A stretch of 64,000 nt of DNA, from positions 496,001 to 560,000 of the forward strand of contig NZ_JANHDJ010000001.1 in assembly GCF_024494645.1 (NCBI RefSeq), in the 5' to 3' direction. Position 1 is the stretch's first letter. The number at the start of each line of letters is the position of its first letter. This DNA comes from Halohasta litorea. GTDB lineage: Archaea; Halobacteriota; Halobacteria; Halobacteriales; Haloferacaceae. A program made the translations under genes and the position numbers. The notes beneath the pieces were generated by a model, which worked only from the letters and a program-made list of their open reading frames with translations, ran no database searches and had not been told where the DNA came from. Shown here in pieces: positions 23,886 through 32,518 of this stretch.

Positions 23886-25316
23886 ATGTCCGCCTCGCTA
23901 CGGGTGCGTCGACGCGCCGTTCTTTGTACACTGGGGATTGCTGCAACGGGCACCGCCGCCGAGACAGTCGCCGCACAGCAGGCTGACGACGGCGATACCG
24001 CCAACGAGACGGCACCCGGCAACGACAGTGACCCCGTCGACGACGGCACCGAGCCGGAGCCCGATGACCGTGGCACCGCGACCGACGACGAGACGGATGG
24101 CGAGGCCGACGAGTACGAACAGGACGCGGAGCCGGAGGCGTTCGATCCGCAGCTCGATCTCGACTGTTATGCGCTCTCGGTCGACGCCGAAACCTACGAT
24201 AGCGTCGAACTGCGGTTTACTGACGGCACAACCGTCACGTTCGACGATGGCTACAACGGCGCGACCACCTTCGGCTTCAGCGGCGACGGGCGGCTCGATC
24301 CGGACGCCGAGACCGCCATCGAGGAGTTCCGTGGGCCGATCGCCTGGGCGACCGTGATCGCTGGCGAGGCCACGGAGACGGTCACCAACAGCGGCCGCTG
24401 TCCGTTCGCCGACCTCACGTTCGACTGCGATTCCGCGCGGTTCAGTCGGGGCAACGACGTCCGGCTACGGTTTACCGATGGCTCGGTCAAACAGTGGGAC
24501 CCGCCTGCCGACCCCGACCAAACGCAATTCGGCTCACCGGGTCGCGTGATCGAATCGGTCGGCGAGGAGAGTGTGGATATCGAGATCGTGAACCCCGATC
24601 CGGACTGCGAGCCGGGCGGCTACGCCACCGTCTTCGACTGCACCGAGGTGACCGTCGGCCCCGAGGAGTTCGCCGCCGAGCCGACGTTCGACCGCGCCAT
24701 GCTGACGTTCACCGACGGGTCGACCCAGTCGTTCGATGGGCCGGATCACAGATCGGCGTTTACCGCCCCCGAAACGTTCGCTGGGACCGGGGACCACGTT
24801 GGGGCGCTGATCGAATCGATCGGCATCGAAAAGGGGGACGGAGATATCGCCTTTCGGCTCGTGAATCCGACCGTCGACGACTGCGAACCAGCCCCACCCG
24901 CCGAGGCCGACGGGGATGCAACCGACGACGGGTCGAATCCAGCCAGCGATCGCACCGAGGGCGGCTCGGCTGCCGACACCGAGGACGGCGATGACGCACG
25001 CTCCAGCCCACCCGACACCGGCCCGGAGACCGATCACTCACCATCCTCCGGCGGTCTGCCCGTGGTCCAGGAGACGATCGGTCGGCAACTCCCGTGGTGG
25101 AGCGGGATCGCGGCGGCCGGTGGCGCGGCCGGGACGGTCTCGTATCTGGTTTCACGAACTCTCGGCGAGACGCCCGAGGCGGCCGAGACGAGCGTTGAAT
25201 CGCCCAGTGAGAACTCGGATGGAAGCGACGATGGCCGTACGGACGCCGCAGCGGTCGACGATGCGGAGGCGGTCGATGAGACGCCGAACCGGTCGGAGCG
25301 GTTCGGGAACGGATAG
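23886..25316 (+). CDS. Tat-exported protein with three internal repeats
   Basis: This 476-residue protein has an N-terminal twin-arginine-like signal (RVRRRAVLCTLGIAATGTAA), then an acidic Thr/Asp-rich linker (about 35-90). About residues 95-335 hold three related domains, each starting with a cysteine (LDCYALSV, LTFDCDSARF, TVFDCTEVTV). Each has an xFTDG(T/S) turn, and the second and third end with a Val/Ile-rich strand and DC(E) (PDPDCEP, TVDDCEP). A second acidic linker follows, then a hydrophobic segment (WSGIAAAGGAAGTVSYLVS, about 402-420) and an acidic tail. No named family was recognised. It is probably surface-located and held by paired cysteines. Confidence 0.75.
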   Translation: MSASLRVRRRAVLCTLGIAATGTAAETVAAQQADDGDTANETAPGNDSDPVDDGTEPEPDDRGTATDDETDGEADEYEQDAEPEAFDPQLDLDCYALSVDAETYDSVELRFTDGTTVTFDDGYNGATTFGFSGDGRLDPDAETAIEEFRGPIAWATVIAGEATETVTNSGRCPFADLTFDCDSARFSRGNDVRLRFTDGSVKQWDPPADPDQTQFGSPGRVIESVGEESVDIEIVNPDPDCEPGGYATVFDCTEVTVGPEEFAAEPTFDRAMLTFTDGSTQSFDGPDHRSAFTAPETFAGTGDHVGALIESIGIEKGDGDIAFRLVNPTVDDCEPAPPAEADGDATDDGSNPASDRTEGGSAADTEDGDDARSSPPDTGPETDHSPSSGGLPVVQETIGRQLPWWSGIAAAGGAAGTVSYLVSRTLGETPEAAETSVESPSENSDGSDDGRTDAAAVDDAEAVDETPNRSERFGNG

Positions 25317-25356
25317 GCCTGTGTGAATAACGCACTCGCCGCGCCGTCTTCGAAAT

Positions 25357-25366
25357 CCTTTTTACT
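25357..25366 (+). promoter_or_regulatory. TATA-like element of tRNA-Phe
   Basis: CCTTTTTACT lies about 30 bp upstream of the tRNA 5' end. Confidence 0.5.
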
Positions 25367-25391
25367 GCTATCGCCCTCGCTTCGAGTGCGC

Positions 25392-25465
25392 GCCGCCTTA
25401 GCTCAGACTGGGAGAGCACTCGACTGAAGATCGAGCTGTCCCTGGTTCAAATCCGGGAGGCGGCA
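25392..25465 (+). tRNA. tRNA-Phe (GAA)
   Basis: The acceptor stem is GCCGCCT/AGGCGGC with discriminator A. The anticodon arm is CTCGA-CTGAAGA-TCGAG, anticodon GAA. The T-arm is CCTGG-TTCAAAT-CCGGG. CCA is not encoded. The 200 bp after it hold only short CTTCGTTCGC-type repeats and no duplicated tRNA end. Confidence 0.95.
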
Positions 25466-25664
25466 TTCCACTTTTTGCTACGTCGGGTGTCCTCGCTCAC
25501 TTCGTTCGCTGCGGGCACCACTCCTTGCAAAAACTTGGGGAAAAACAGCCGGACGCTCTCGTCGGTCGCGTCCGGTGAAACCGTGGCTCGCTTCGCCCAC
25601 CACGGTATGCATTCAATTAGGGCCACCGCACCGATCCGCCCGGGCGATGAATCCGATCCATCCG

Positions 25665-26894
25665 TCACTCCTCTGTTTGAATTACCCCAAGGGTGCCTGC
25701 GATCTGTCTGGCAAACCCTGCCTCCACGACGACCGTGACGAGGATGACCAGAAAGACCGTGCCGAGCAGGATTTCCGCACCGGCAGGATCCGACGGGGGC
25801 GTGTCGGTCTGGAGTCGGATGGCGAACAGGGTGGCGACCGAGGCGGGGATGATACCCCGTGGACCGACGAGACTTATAAATAGCCGTTCGCGCATCGAGA
25901 ACCCGCCGCCGACCGTCGACACGAAGACGACCGCCGGGCGGAGTACGACCATCAGAACGGCGACGACCGCAAGTCCAGCGAGGCCGAGCGCGAAGAGTTC
26001 GGAGAATTCGAGCAGCGCCGCGAGCGTGATGAACACGAACGAGAGGACGAGCAGCGTCACGTCCTGTTTGAACTGCAAAATGGTGTCCCGGTGTGGGAGT
26101 TCGAGGTTCCCGAGGGTGAACCCGGCGGTCGCTGCGGCAACGATCCCGGCCTCCGAGAACACCGAGTCCGCCGCCGCGAACGCGACGACCGCGCCCGCCA
26201 ACGTGAGCAACCGCGCCGTCTGTGGGGCTGCCCGCGCCGGGAGGTCGACTTCGGTGAGGAGATACCGGACGACCGCCGCGATCAGAAGGCCGATGAGAAC
26301 TCCCAGTACGAGGCGTTGGAGAAACAGGAATACGTAGCCGCGCGGGCGGAGTGCCTGAGCCGTCATCGCCTTAAAAAGGACGACCGCGAGCACTGATGCG
26401 GTGACATCGTTGACGATCCCTTCAGTTTCGAGTGTTGTGGCGACCGTCTCGCGGACAGGGACCACCGCGAGGATCGGCGTGATGACCGTCGGTCCGGTGG
26501 CGACCAGTAAGGCAGCAATGAGCAACGAGATGTCCCAACTCGGGCCGACCAGCAGTCGGACGGTCAGGGCGGTCCCGAGGAAGGTCAGCGCAGCCCCGAC
26601 GGTGACCAGCCGCCTCACCGCTCGCGGGCCTGTTCGGATGGCCTCGGCATCAAGCCGGAACGAGCCCTCGAAGACGATGATGGCGACGCTCACGCCGACG
26701 ATCGTCGACAAACTCGCTCCGAAGGTCTCGGGCGTGATCAGGCCGAGTCCCTCGGGGCCAATGGTGAGGCCCGCGCCGATGAGAAACAGCACACTTGGCA
26801 CGCGGTATTTGGCGGCGAGCAACTGGGCCCCGACGCCGAGGGCGACGATGGCCGCGACCAGTGTGATGAGATCGAGGTCGACGTGGATAGACAC
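25665..26894 (-). CDS. Cation:proton antiporter (CPA1/NhaP-like)
   Basis: This 409-residue protein has about 12 hydrophobic helices. Family motifs are VPSVLFLIGAGLTIGP (first helices), VATGPTVITPILAVVPV and TEGIVNDVTASVLAVVLFK, the last holding the conserved Glu-Gly and Asn-Asp of the ion site. FSMRERLFISLVGPRGIIPASVATLFAI follows near the end. It lacks a C-terminal TrkA-N/RCK domain. It probably exchanges Na+ or K+ for H+ in a salt-rich habitat. Confidence 0.9.
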   Translation of the reverse strand: MSIHVDLDLITLVAAIVALGVGAQLLAAKYRVPSVLFLIGAGLTIGPEGLGLITPETFGASLSTIVGVSVAIIVFEGSFRLDAEAIRTGPRAVRRLVTVGAALTFLGTALTVRLLVGPSWDISLLIAALLVATGPTVITPILAVVPVRETVATTLETEGIVNDVTASVLAVVLFKAMTAQALRPRGYVFLFLQRLVLGVLIGLLIAAVVRYLLTEVDLPARAAPQTARLLTLAGAVVAFAAADSVFSEAGIVAAATAGFTLGNLELPHRDTILQFKQDVTLLVLSFVFITLAALLEFSELFALGLAGLAVVAVLMVVLRPAVVFVSTVGGGFSMRERLFISLVGPRGIIPASVATLFAIRLQTDTPPSDPAGAEILLGTVFLVILVTVVVEAGFARQIAGTLGVIQTEE

Positions 26895-27138
26895 CGGCTA
26901 CCGACCTCCTACAGTTCGGACATCGACGGGCGGCTGGCCTGCTGGACTGCTGGACTGCCGGTGGAGGTTGGACCGGTCGAGAGACACAACCCGTCGTACC
27001 ACGCCCGTACCCAAGCCTTCTTTTCCACGCTTGGAAGGACGTCACCCTGTCGACCGCTTTTAAAGAAGTCTCGTCGCTCCCGACGACGACTGCTCGTTCG
27101 GTGCCAGCAGCGATACCCAAACAGGACCACCGTTGATT
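26895..27138. other. Intergenic region upstream of antiporter gene
   Basis: On the minus strand there is a strong TATA-like TTTAAAAGC (plus 27055-27063), which would give a leader of about 140 nt before the antiporter ATG. There is also a TTCCA-CGC-TTGGAA hairpin (around 27026-27040). No credible gene is seen. Confidence 0.45.
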
Positions 27139-27636
27139 TCAGTCAGAAAACGTCTCGGGCAGTTTGTCGACCAACTCGATTTCGCGCTGCCGGAGCTCCT
27201 TTATAAACCGAATCGCCGCGACGTAGCTCACGACTGCGATGACGGCCGCGAGACAGAAACTCCCGACGAACACTCGGATAAATACCTCCGGACCGACAGA
27301 CAGCGAGAGATCGGCGATCGAGAACTCCGTGACCGAGATTCCCGGCACGGGGCCGAGCAGTCGCGAGCCGAGCCAGAAGCCCGCCGCGTAGATCGCCCAC
27401 TTCACCGGCGGGTTCATGATGACGAGGACGGCCAGCAGCGCGAGACTGCTCACACGGTCGACATAGCGGATGAGCGCCGCAAACAGAACGAGCGCGATCC
27501 CGAAGTTCGGGAGGGCGGCCACGAACAGCCCCAGCGAGAAACTCAGGGCGATATCCGTCGCTGGGTGGTCCTCACCGAAGGCCGCTTCGAGTTGCTCGCG
27601 GACGTAGCCGCGATACGTTACAAGCCGCTGTCTCAT
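27139..27636 (-). CDS. DUF2062 membrane protein
   Basis: This 165-residue protein has DIALSFSLGLFVAALPNFG in the first third, the DUF2062 signature of a Gly-Pro-rich hydrophobic turn. ALLAVLVIMNPPVKWAIY (the conserved NP pair) follows, with two further hydrophobic segments. Relatives are fused to glycosyltransferases or are free-standing; the function is unknown. The start is the ATG at 27636; a GTG just before it is less likely. Confidence 0.85.
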   Translation of the reverse strand: MRQRLVTYRGYVREQLEAAFGEDHPATDIALSFSLGLFVAALPNFGIALVLFAALIRYVDRVSSLALLAVLVIMNPPVKWAIYAAGFWLGSRLLGPVPGISVTEFSIADLSLSVGPEVFIRVFVGSFCLAAVIAVVSYVAAIRFIKELRQREIELVDKLPETFSD

Positions 27637-27706
27637 CACACGTACACATTCAGTCCCACGCTGATTAATACGCTGATCGGGTTTCGGTCTCTAAGGGGTC
27701 GAAGGC

Positions 27707-28546
27707 TTACCGCGACTGGTGGCGATATCGCCACAACCCACCCGACCCCGCTTCGTCGACTTGTTGGACCGATGGAACCGATGCCAGTACGTCGAACGCT
27801 GCCGGAATCGGCCTCTGGTCCGACGTTTCGTCGGCAATATTCTCTACGACGTTCCGGAGCGTCTCTTCGGTAGCCTGCCCCCGTGTTTCGAGCGCGGCGA
27901 ACGCCTCGCGTATCACAACCCGTTGGTCGTCCGACTCGACCTGGGCCTCGATTGCCCGTCGAGCGTTGCCGAACGGCTGTCCATCGGTCGACCCGAACAC
28001 CGCTCTCCCGTCGGCTGCGTCGTCGACACCGGGCGGTCGATCGGAGTGCCACCGAGCAGCCAGTAAATCGGAGTCGAGCCGCCGCACAGCCGGGAGTTCT
28101 CGGAACATCGGTTCGACACACTCGGCCCACCACTGGTGTCGGTCGTCGTAGCCCGCGGTCTGCTCGAAAAAGATCGCGTCCCGGAGTTCGCTCGCGGTCG
28201 CCTCGCCCCAGTACTGCAGAAAGCCGTACGCCGCCCGGATCGCCGCAGCACATGGCTCATCGATGGTCTGACTGCCGAGTTCCCGCTCGACAGCCAGCGG
28301 GACGTCGATCCACCCGTCGGCACTCCCGTCGCCGGGGGCCGCGAGCACGCGCCGACCGCTGTCGGTCAGTTCGTACGTCTCGTCGGTTCGGCGAACTACC
28401 CCCGAATCAGCCAGCACGTCGAGCCGGTCGGCGAGCCTGTCAGGATCGTCAGCAGCGTGTGCTGCGAGCGAGCCCGCTGTCTGTGGTCCCGTCGACAATC
28501 GCCGGAGGAGCCGTCGATCCTGCTCTGTGAGTGTGGTCGGTCCCAT
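27707..28546 (-). CDS. Winged-helix protein with three HTH-like segments
   Basis: This 279-residue soluble protein begins with a clear winged helix (residues 5-68: LTEQDRRLLRRLSTGPQTAG, RLADRLDVLADSGVVRR, YELTDSGRRVLA). Two further helical segments look like related wHTH domains: AAIRAAYGFLQYWGEATASE (about 93-160) and VVIREAFAALETRGQATEET (about 208-279). Each carries a G(E/Q)AT turn and ends in a Val-rich wing. No named family was recognised. It may be a DNA-binding regulator; no ligand domain is apparent. Confidence 0.75.
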   Translation of the reverse strand: MGPTTLTEQDRRLLRRLSTGPQTAGSLAAHAADDPDRLADRLDVLADSGVVRRTDETYELTDSGRRVLAAPGDGSADGWIDVPLAVERELGSQTIDEPCAAAIRAAYGFLQYWGEATASELRDAIFFEQTAGYDDRHQWWAECVEPMFRELPAVRRLDSDLLAARWHSDRPPGVDDAADGRAVFGSTDGQPFGNARRAIEAQVESDDQRVVIREAFAALETRGQATEETLRNVVENIADETSDQRPIPAAFDVLASVPSVQQVDEAGSGGLWRYRHQSR

Positions 28547-28668
28547 ACAATAGCTACGTGACCGGCGTCTATCAGTCTCCGCGTGGTCGGCTTCGACTGA
28601 CTCTCACCGCCTCGAACCCGTCAGCGAGACGCCACAATCGCTTTTCGTCGCCCCGGCGTCGACCGCCC

Positions 28669-28959
28669 ATGACCGACCACATCCGGCAGGCCCGCCAGTC
28701 CGTCCAGGAGGCTGCCGACGAAGCCGAAGCGAACGTCCGCGAGCAGTTGATACACGTAGCGGAGGGACTCGATGAGTTGGAATCGGGCGAGAAAACGGAC
28801 CGGACGGTGACGGACCCCGACACATTGGAAACCATTGAAGCGAAGCTCGTAGGGTTGGGTGATCAGGTCGACGATCCCGAAGCAGCCACGCAACTCCGGG
28901 CGGCCCGGGACGAACTCGATCTCCACCGACGGGCCCAGGGACTCACGAGCGAGGAGTAG
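28669..28959 (+). CDS. Small helical haloarchaeal protein (probably DUF7553)
   Basis: This 96-residue, all-helical, acidic protein begins MTDHIRQARQSVQEAADEAE. It includes REQLIHVAEGLDELESGEK and IEAKLVGLGDQVDDPEAATQ. It fits a haloarchaeal family that I believe is DUF7553; the number is from memory. The amphipathic heptads suggest a helical bundle or coiled coil. The function is unknown. Confidence 0.7.
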   Translation: MTDHIRQARQSVQEAADEAEANVREQLIHVAEGLDELESGEKTDRTVTDPDTLETIEAKLVGLGDQVDDPEAATQLRAARDELDLHRRAQGLTSEE

Positions 28960-28965
28960 CCGCCG

Positions 28966-30534
28966 TTAACTCGCCTGACACTCCCACTCGATGACTGTGA
29001 ACGGACGTGCCGTGTCTAAGCTTCCGTCAAGCGGGCTGGGCTGGTAGACCCTGGAGACGGTCAGTTGGTCGACTGGCCGGTCGTGGGCCGTCGCGACCTG
29101 CCCGCAGGCCCAGTCGGCGTAGGCCTCGGCGATCTCGTCGCCAGTGTCGTCCTCGCCGGAGTCCTGGACCTTCTGCAGATATTTGCGGTGCCGGAACGTC
29201 TCGTAGCTCCCGGCGGCATCAGGCGGGTGCTTGAAGGTGTCGGCGGTTCCAGGAAGGTCGGCGATCACCGTCCCGTTGCTGAGTTCGGCCTCGACGACGT
29301 ACCAACTGTAGGACTCCGACGGATCCGGAGCGTACAGGCCCCAACTCTGCTGGTCGACGGTGGCGCTGTCGATCTCCTCGGGGACGCTGTAGTCGGAGAC
29401 GTCCGCCGCGCCGAACATGAGCATCCAGACGACTACCAACAGCCCGATCACCGTCAGCAGTGACCGGGCGTATGATACTGCATACGAGGCCGCAAACGCG
29501 TGGCCACGCGCTCGGAGGCCGTCGAGCAGTCGCCGCTCGATCGGCGGTCGGCCCACCGGCCCGAGGTCGTCGACCGTCGGCAGCCGGTTGCGCCAGCGGT
29601 CCGGCACCCGACGCGAGAGGTGGTCCCAGAAGGGGGCCGTAAGGAAGGGAAGTACCGAGGCGATCAGTCCGAGCGGGAAGATTCCGACGCTCATCGTCAC
29701 GAGCATGCCGCTGAACGCGCCGATGTAGGCTAGCGCGGCGAGCGCCCGGAGCCGACCCACGGGCACAACCAAGAACAGCACCGACCCCGATAGCAACGTG
29801 ATCCAACCGTAGTTGAGCACAGTCATGACCGTCGGATAGCTGGCGAGCACGTCGCCCAGCAAGATCGTCATCACGTCGTTTTTCAATGCGATTTCGAGGG
29901 CTTCGCCCGCATACCAGGTCTCGCCTTGGTGTTTTAGAATCGCATTCGAAATGAAGACGATCAGTGGCTGGAGCAGCACGGCGACGGTCCCGAAACTGGC
30001 GACCGCTGATCGGGCCGACCCGCGCCGAAGCGCATCGACCGACCACCGCTCGCCGAGCGGTGTGGTGAGCGCGACGAACAGGATCACCCGGAGCAGTCGG
30101 TCGCCGCCGTTGAGCACCGCAGGGTTGCGGGCGTGCAGCGAGAACAGCAAGATCAGCGACAGCGCCCCGACTAGCCGGGTTCGGTAGCCGAATACGAATG
30201 CGACCGCGAGCAGTCCGGCCACGACAAACAAGAGCTGTTGGAACCACAGCTCCCCCGAAAGCGCGTGGATCGATAGTCCGGTAAACTGGCTATAAGTGGC
30301 TTCGTACACCGAGAGCGGATAGACGCCGCTGTCGGTGTAGAACTGCGCCATGCTTCCGGCCCGATGAAGCAGGTCGATCAGCAGCGTCAGCCCGAGGGCG
30401 ATTCGCATCGCCGCCAGCGACCGGGTGTCGACGATGAACCGCGAGCGAATCCGGCTCCAGACGGGATCGAGACGGACCCGTAGCCGATCGGTCGGCGAGT
30501 ACTCGGCGTGCGGATCGGGGCTGTTTGTGTCCAT
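28966..30534 (-). CDS. HTTM (gamma-carboxylase-like) membrane protein
   Basis: This 522-residue protein opens with about 30 polar residues, then SLAAMRIALGLTLLIDLLHRAG, the HTTM-domain start. YTDSGVYPLSVYEATYSQF, ARNPAVLNGGDRLLRVILFVALTTPLGERWSVDAL and QPLIVFISNAILKHQGETWYAGEAL follow. HTTM proteins resemble the membrane half of vitamin K-dependent gamma-carboxylase; prokaryotic roles are mostly unknown. The last 150 residues form a soluble extracytoplasmic domain. Convergent with the small helical gene (6-bp gap). Confidence 0.88.
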   Translation of the reverse strand: MDTNSPDPHAEYSPTDRLRVRLDPVWSRIRSRFIVDTRSLAAMRIALGLTLLIDLLHRAGSMAQFYTDSGVYPLSVYEATYSQFTGLSIHALSGELWFQQLLFVVAGLLAVAFVFGYRTRLVGALSLILLFSLHARNPAVLNGGDRLLRVILFVALTTPLGERWSVDALRRGSARSAVASFGTVAVLLQPLIVFISNAILKHQGETWYAGEALEIALKNDVMTILLGDVLASYPTVMTVLNYGWITLLSGSVLFLVVPVGRLRALAALAYIGAFSGMLVTMSVGIFPLGLIASVLPFLTAPFWDHLSRRVPDRWRNRLPTVDDLGPVGRPPIERRLLDGLRARGHAFAASYAVSYARSLLTVIGLLVVVWMLMFGAADVSDYSVPEEIDSATVDQQSWGLYAPDPSESYSWYVVEAELSNGTVIADLPGTADTFKHPPDAAGSYETFRHRKYLQKVQDSGEDDTGDEIAEAYADWACGQVATAHDRPVDQLTVSRVYQPSPLDGSLDTARPFTVIEWECQAS

Positions 30535-30624
30535 AGTCGATGTCTAGGAACCGAGCGGTGGAAAACAGTATTCAGATGGTGAATGTATGCTTTGTGTTCA
30601 CGCAGCGGGCGTCGTACCGAACAC

Positions 30625-30634
30625 AATATATAAG
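30625..30634 (+). promoter_or_regulatory. TATA box of the dap leader transcript
   Basis: AATATATAAG is centred about 32 bp before the ATG at 30662. Transcription should start a few bases before that ATG, placing about 170 nt of leader before dapA. Confidence 0.65.
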
Positions 30635-30661
30635 TTCAGGTGCGCCACACTGTTCGGTGTG

Positions 30662-30736
30662 ATGCCCACTCGCCTCGCGGCCGTCGCCAGCCCCTCGACA
30701 GCGGTGGGTCCGAAGCCGAAGAAGCGTTTCTTCTGA
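30662..30736 (+). CDS. Candidate 24-residue lysine leader peptide
   Basis: A 25-codon frame starts at the position expected for a leaderless transcript. Its last seven sense codons encode KPKKRFF, so three lysine codons (all AAG) sit just before the stop. They are directly upstream of the lysine-biosynthetic dapA-dapB. The codons lie inside a perfect 6-bp hairpin (GAAGAA-GCGT-TTCTTC, 30718-30733). This resembles bacterial leader-peptide attenuators. The assignment is inference. Confidence 0.5.
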   Translation: MPTRLAAVASPSTAVGPKPKKRFF

Positions 30737-30746
30737 CTGCTCGTTG

Positions 30747-30776
30747 CGGGCGTGGCGTCCCGTTTCGGGTGTTTTT
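30747..30776 (+). promoter_or_regulatory. Candidate attenuator: alternative hairpins with a U-run before dapA
   Basis: CCCG (30759-30762) can pair upstream with CGGG (30747-30750) or downstream with CGGG (30766-30769). The second pairing is followed by GTTTTT, which would serve as a T-rich archaeal termination signal. The stems are only 4-5 bp, so the evidence is modest. A TATA-like ACTATACAG near 30800-30807 might also give dapA a second promoter. Confidence 0.4.
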
Positions 30777-30830
30777 ACTCATCTCGCAGAGTGCGACGAC
30801 TATACAGCAGCCGACGACAACACACAACCC

Positions 30831-31751
30831 ATGACAGACATCGACTTCAGCGGGGTCTTTCCGGCGATGGTGACCCCCTTTACCGAAGATAACGAGATCG
30901 ACACCGAAACACTCCGCGAGGACGCCCAGCGGCTCGAAAAAGCGGGCGTCGACGGGCTCGTTCCCGTCGGCTCGACCGGCGAGAGCGCGACGCTCTCGCA
31001 TGCCGAACACGTCGAGGTCATCGAGGCCGTCGTCGACGCCGTCGAGGACGTCCCCGTGATCGCAGGCACCGGCTCGAACAACACCGCCGAAGCCCTCGAC
31101 CTCTCACAGCAGGCCGCCGACGCGGGTGCTGATGCTCTCCTCCTGATTTCTCCCTACTACAACAAACCCGAACCCGAGGGGATGTACCAGCACTACAAAG
31201 CGGTCGCCGACGCGGTCGACGTCCCGCAGATCGTCTACAATGTCCCCAGCCGCACGGGTCGCAATATCGAAGTCGAGACCGCCGTCCGGCTCGCCGAACA
31301 CGACAACATCCGGGGTTACAAGGCTGCCTCCGGGGACCTGAACCGGATCAGCGAGGTCATCGAACGCACTCGTGAGGAGGATTTCGCGGTCCTCTCGGGC
31401 GACGACGGACTGACGCTGCCGACCCTCTCGGTTGGCGGCCACGGCGCGATCAGCGTCGTCGCCAACGTCGAACCCGAGCGAACCTGTGCGATGGTCGGGG
31501 CGGCCCTGGAGGGCGACTACGCCTTCGCGCGGGCGCTCCACCACGAACTCGCGCCGCTCGTCCGCCAGTTGTTCGTCGAGACCAACCCCATTCCAGTGAA
31601 AGCCGCCATGGAGATCCGCGGCTACGCCCCCGGCCGGATTCGGTCGCCGCTCACTGAACTCTCCGACGAACACCGCGAGGAACTGGCCGCCCGACTGGCT
31701 GAACTCGACGGCGAGCCAGCGACGCCCGACGAGGCGGAGGTCCCGAACTGA
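30831..31751 (+). CDS. dapA: 4-hydroxy-tetrahydrodipicolinate synthase
   Basis: This 306-residue TIM-barrel aldolase condenses pyruvate with aspartate semialdehyde, the first committed step of DAP/lysine synthesis. Signature residues are PVGSTGESATLSHAEH (Thr-Thr-type site), the Tyr of YNVPSRTG (about residue 138) and the Schiff-base lysine of IRGYKAASGD (about 166). The start is the ATG at 30831. dapB follows with a 1-bp overlap (TGATG). An upstream leader probably regulates it. Confidence 0.93.
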   Translation: MTDIDFSGVFPAMVTPFTEDNEIDTETLREDAQRLEKAGVDGLVPVGSTGESATLSHAEHVEVIEAVVDAVEDVPVIAGTGSNNTAEALDLSQQAADAGADALLLISPYYNKPEPEGMYQHYKAVADAVDVPQIVYNVPSRTGRNIEVETAVRLAEHDNIRGYKAASGDLNRISEVIERTREEDFAVLSGDDGLTLPTLSVGGHGAISVVANVEPERTCAMVGAALEGDYAFARALHHELAPLVRQLFVETNPIPVKAAMEIRGYAPGRIRSPLTELSDEHREELAARLAELDGEPATPDEAEVPN

Positions 31752-32518
31752 TGGTCCGGCTCGCGGTCACCGGCGCGGCCGGGCGGATGGGCCAGGAGGT
31801 ACTCGCGGCCGCCGCCGACCGCGAGGTCGAGGTGGCGTTCGCGGTCAACCGCAGTCCAGTCGCAGAGCCGATTGCGGGCGTCGACGTCCAGCCAACCGAC
31901 GAGTTCGCCGCCCTGTTGGCCGACCACCAGCCGGATGCCGTCGTCGACTTCACGGGGCCCGACTCCGCGGTCGACTACGCTGACGCCTGCGCCGAGATCG
32001 GCGTCGCGCTGGTCACCGGCACCACCGGTTTTGACGAGGCTGGCCTCGCGGCTCTGAAGGCGGCCAGCGAGTCGACGGCCGTTCTGAAGGCCTCGAACTT
32101 CTCGCGTGGTGTTGCCGCGCTTCGATTGGCGGTCCAGGAGGCCACCGCCGCCCTCCCCGACGCGGATATCGAACTCACCGAAACCCACCACAACGCCAAG
32201 CGCGATGCGCCGAGTGGGACCGCCAAAACGCTGCTCGACGATATCCAGGAGGTCCGCGAGGACCTCTCCGAGCGCGTCCATGGTCGAGAGGGCGAGGCCC
32301 CACGGTCGACCGACGAGATCGGCGTCCACGCCCGCCGGGCCGGAGATATCGCGGGCAAACACGAGGTCCTGCTTGGCGGGAGCAACGAGACGCTCTCACT
32401 CACGCATCGGGCTGGCGACCGGAGCATCTTCGCCGACGGAGCGCTGGATGCCGCCGAGTGGCTGGCCGGACGCGAGGCTGGCTGGTACGACTTCTTCGAG
32501 GTTATCGAGGGCGAGTAG
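31751..32518 (+). CDS. dapB: 4-hydroxy-tetrahydrodipicolinate reductase
   Basis: This 255-residue NAD(P)H enzyme has a Rossmann start VTGAAGRMGQEVL (residues 5-17). GTTGFDEAGL (about 94) follows, then the signature ELTETHHNAKRDAPSGTAKTL (about 142-160) with the catalytic His and Lys, and VLLGGSNETLSLTHRAGDRS. It reduces the DapA product. Translationally coupled to dapA. Confidence 0.95.
   Translation: MVRLAVTGAAGRMGQEVLAAAADREVEVAFAVNRSPVAEPIAGVDVQPTDEFAALLADHQPDAVVDFTGPDSAVDYADACAEIGVALVTGTTGFDEAGLAALKAASESTAVLKASNFSRGVAALRLAVQEATAALPDADIELTETHHNAKRDAPSGTAKTLLDDIQEVREDLSERVHGREGEAPRSTDEIGVHARRAGDIAGKHEVLLGGSNETLSLTHRAGDRSIFADGALDAAEWLAGREAGWYDFFEVIEGE

Noticed and set aside
25466-25664. Possible att duplicate or gene after tRNA-Phe
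   Set aside because: Only short CTTCGTTCGC-like repeats; no copy of the tRNA 3' end and no coding signal.
26909-27130. Minus-strand small frame near the TTTAAAAGC promoter
   Set aside because: Contains no recognisable features; the promoter more likely serves the antiporter gene with a leader.
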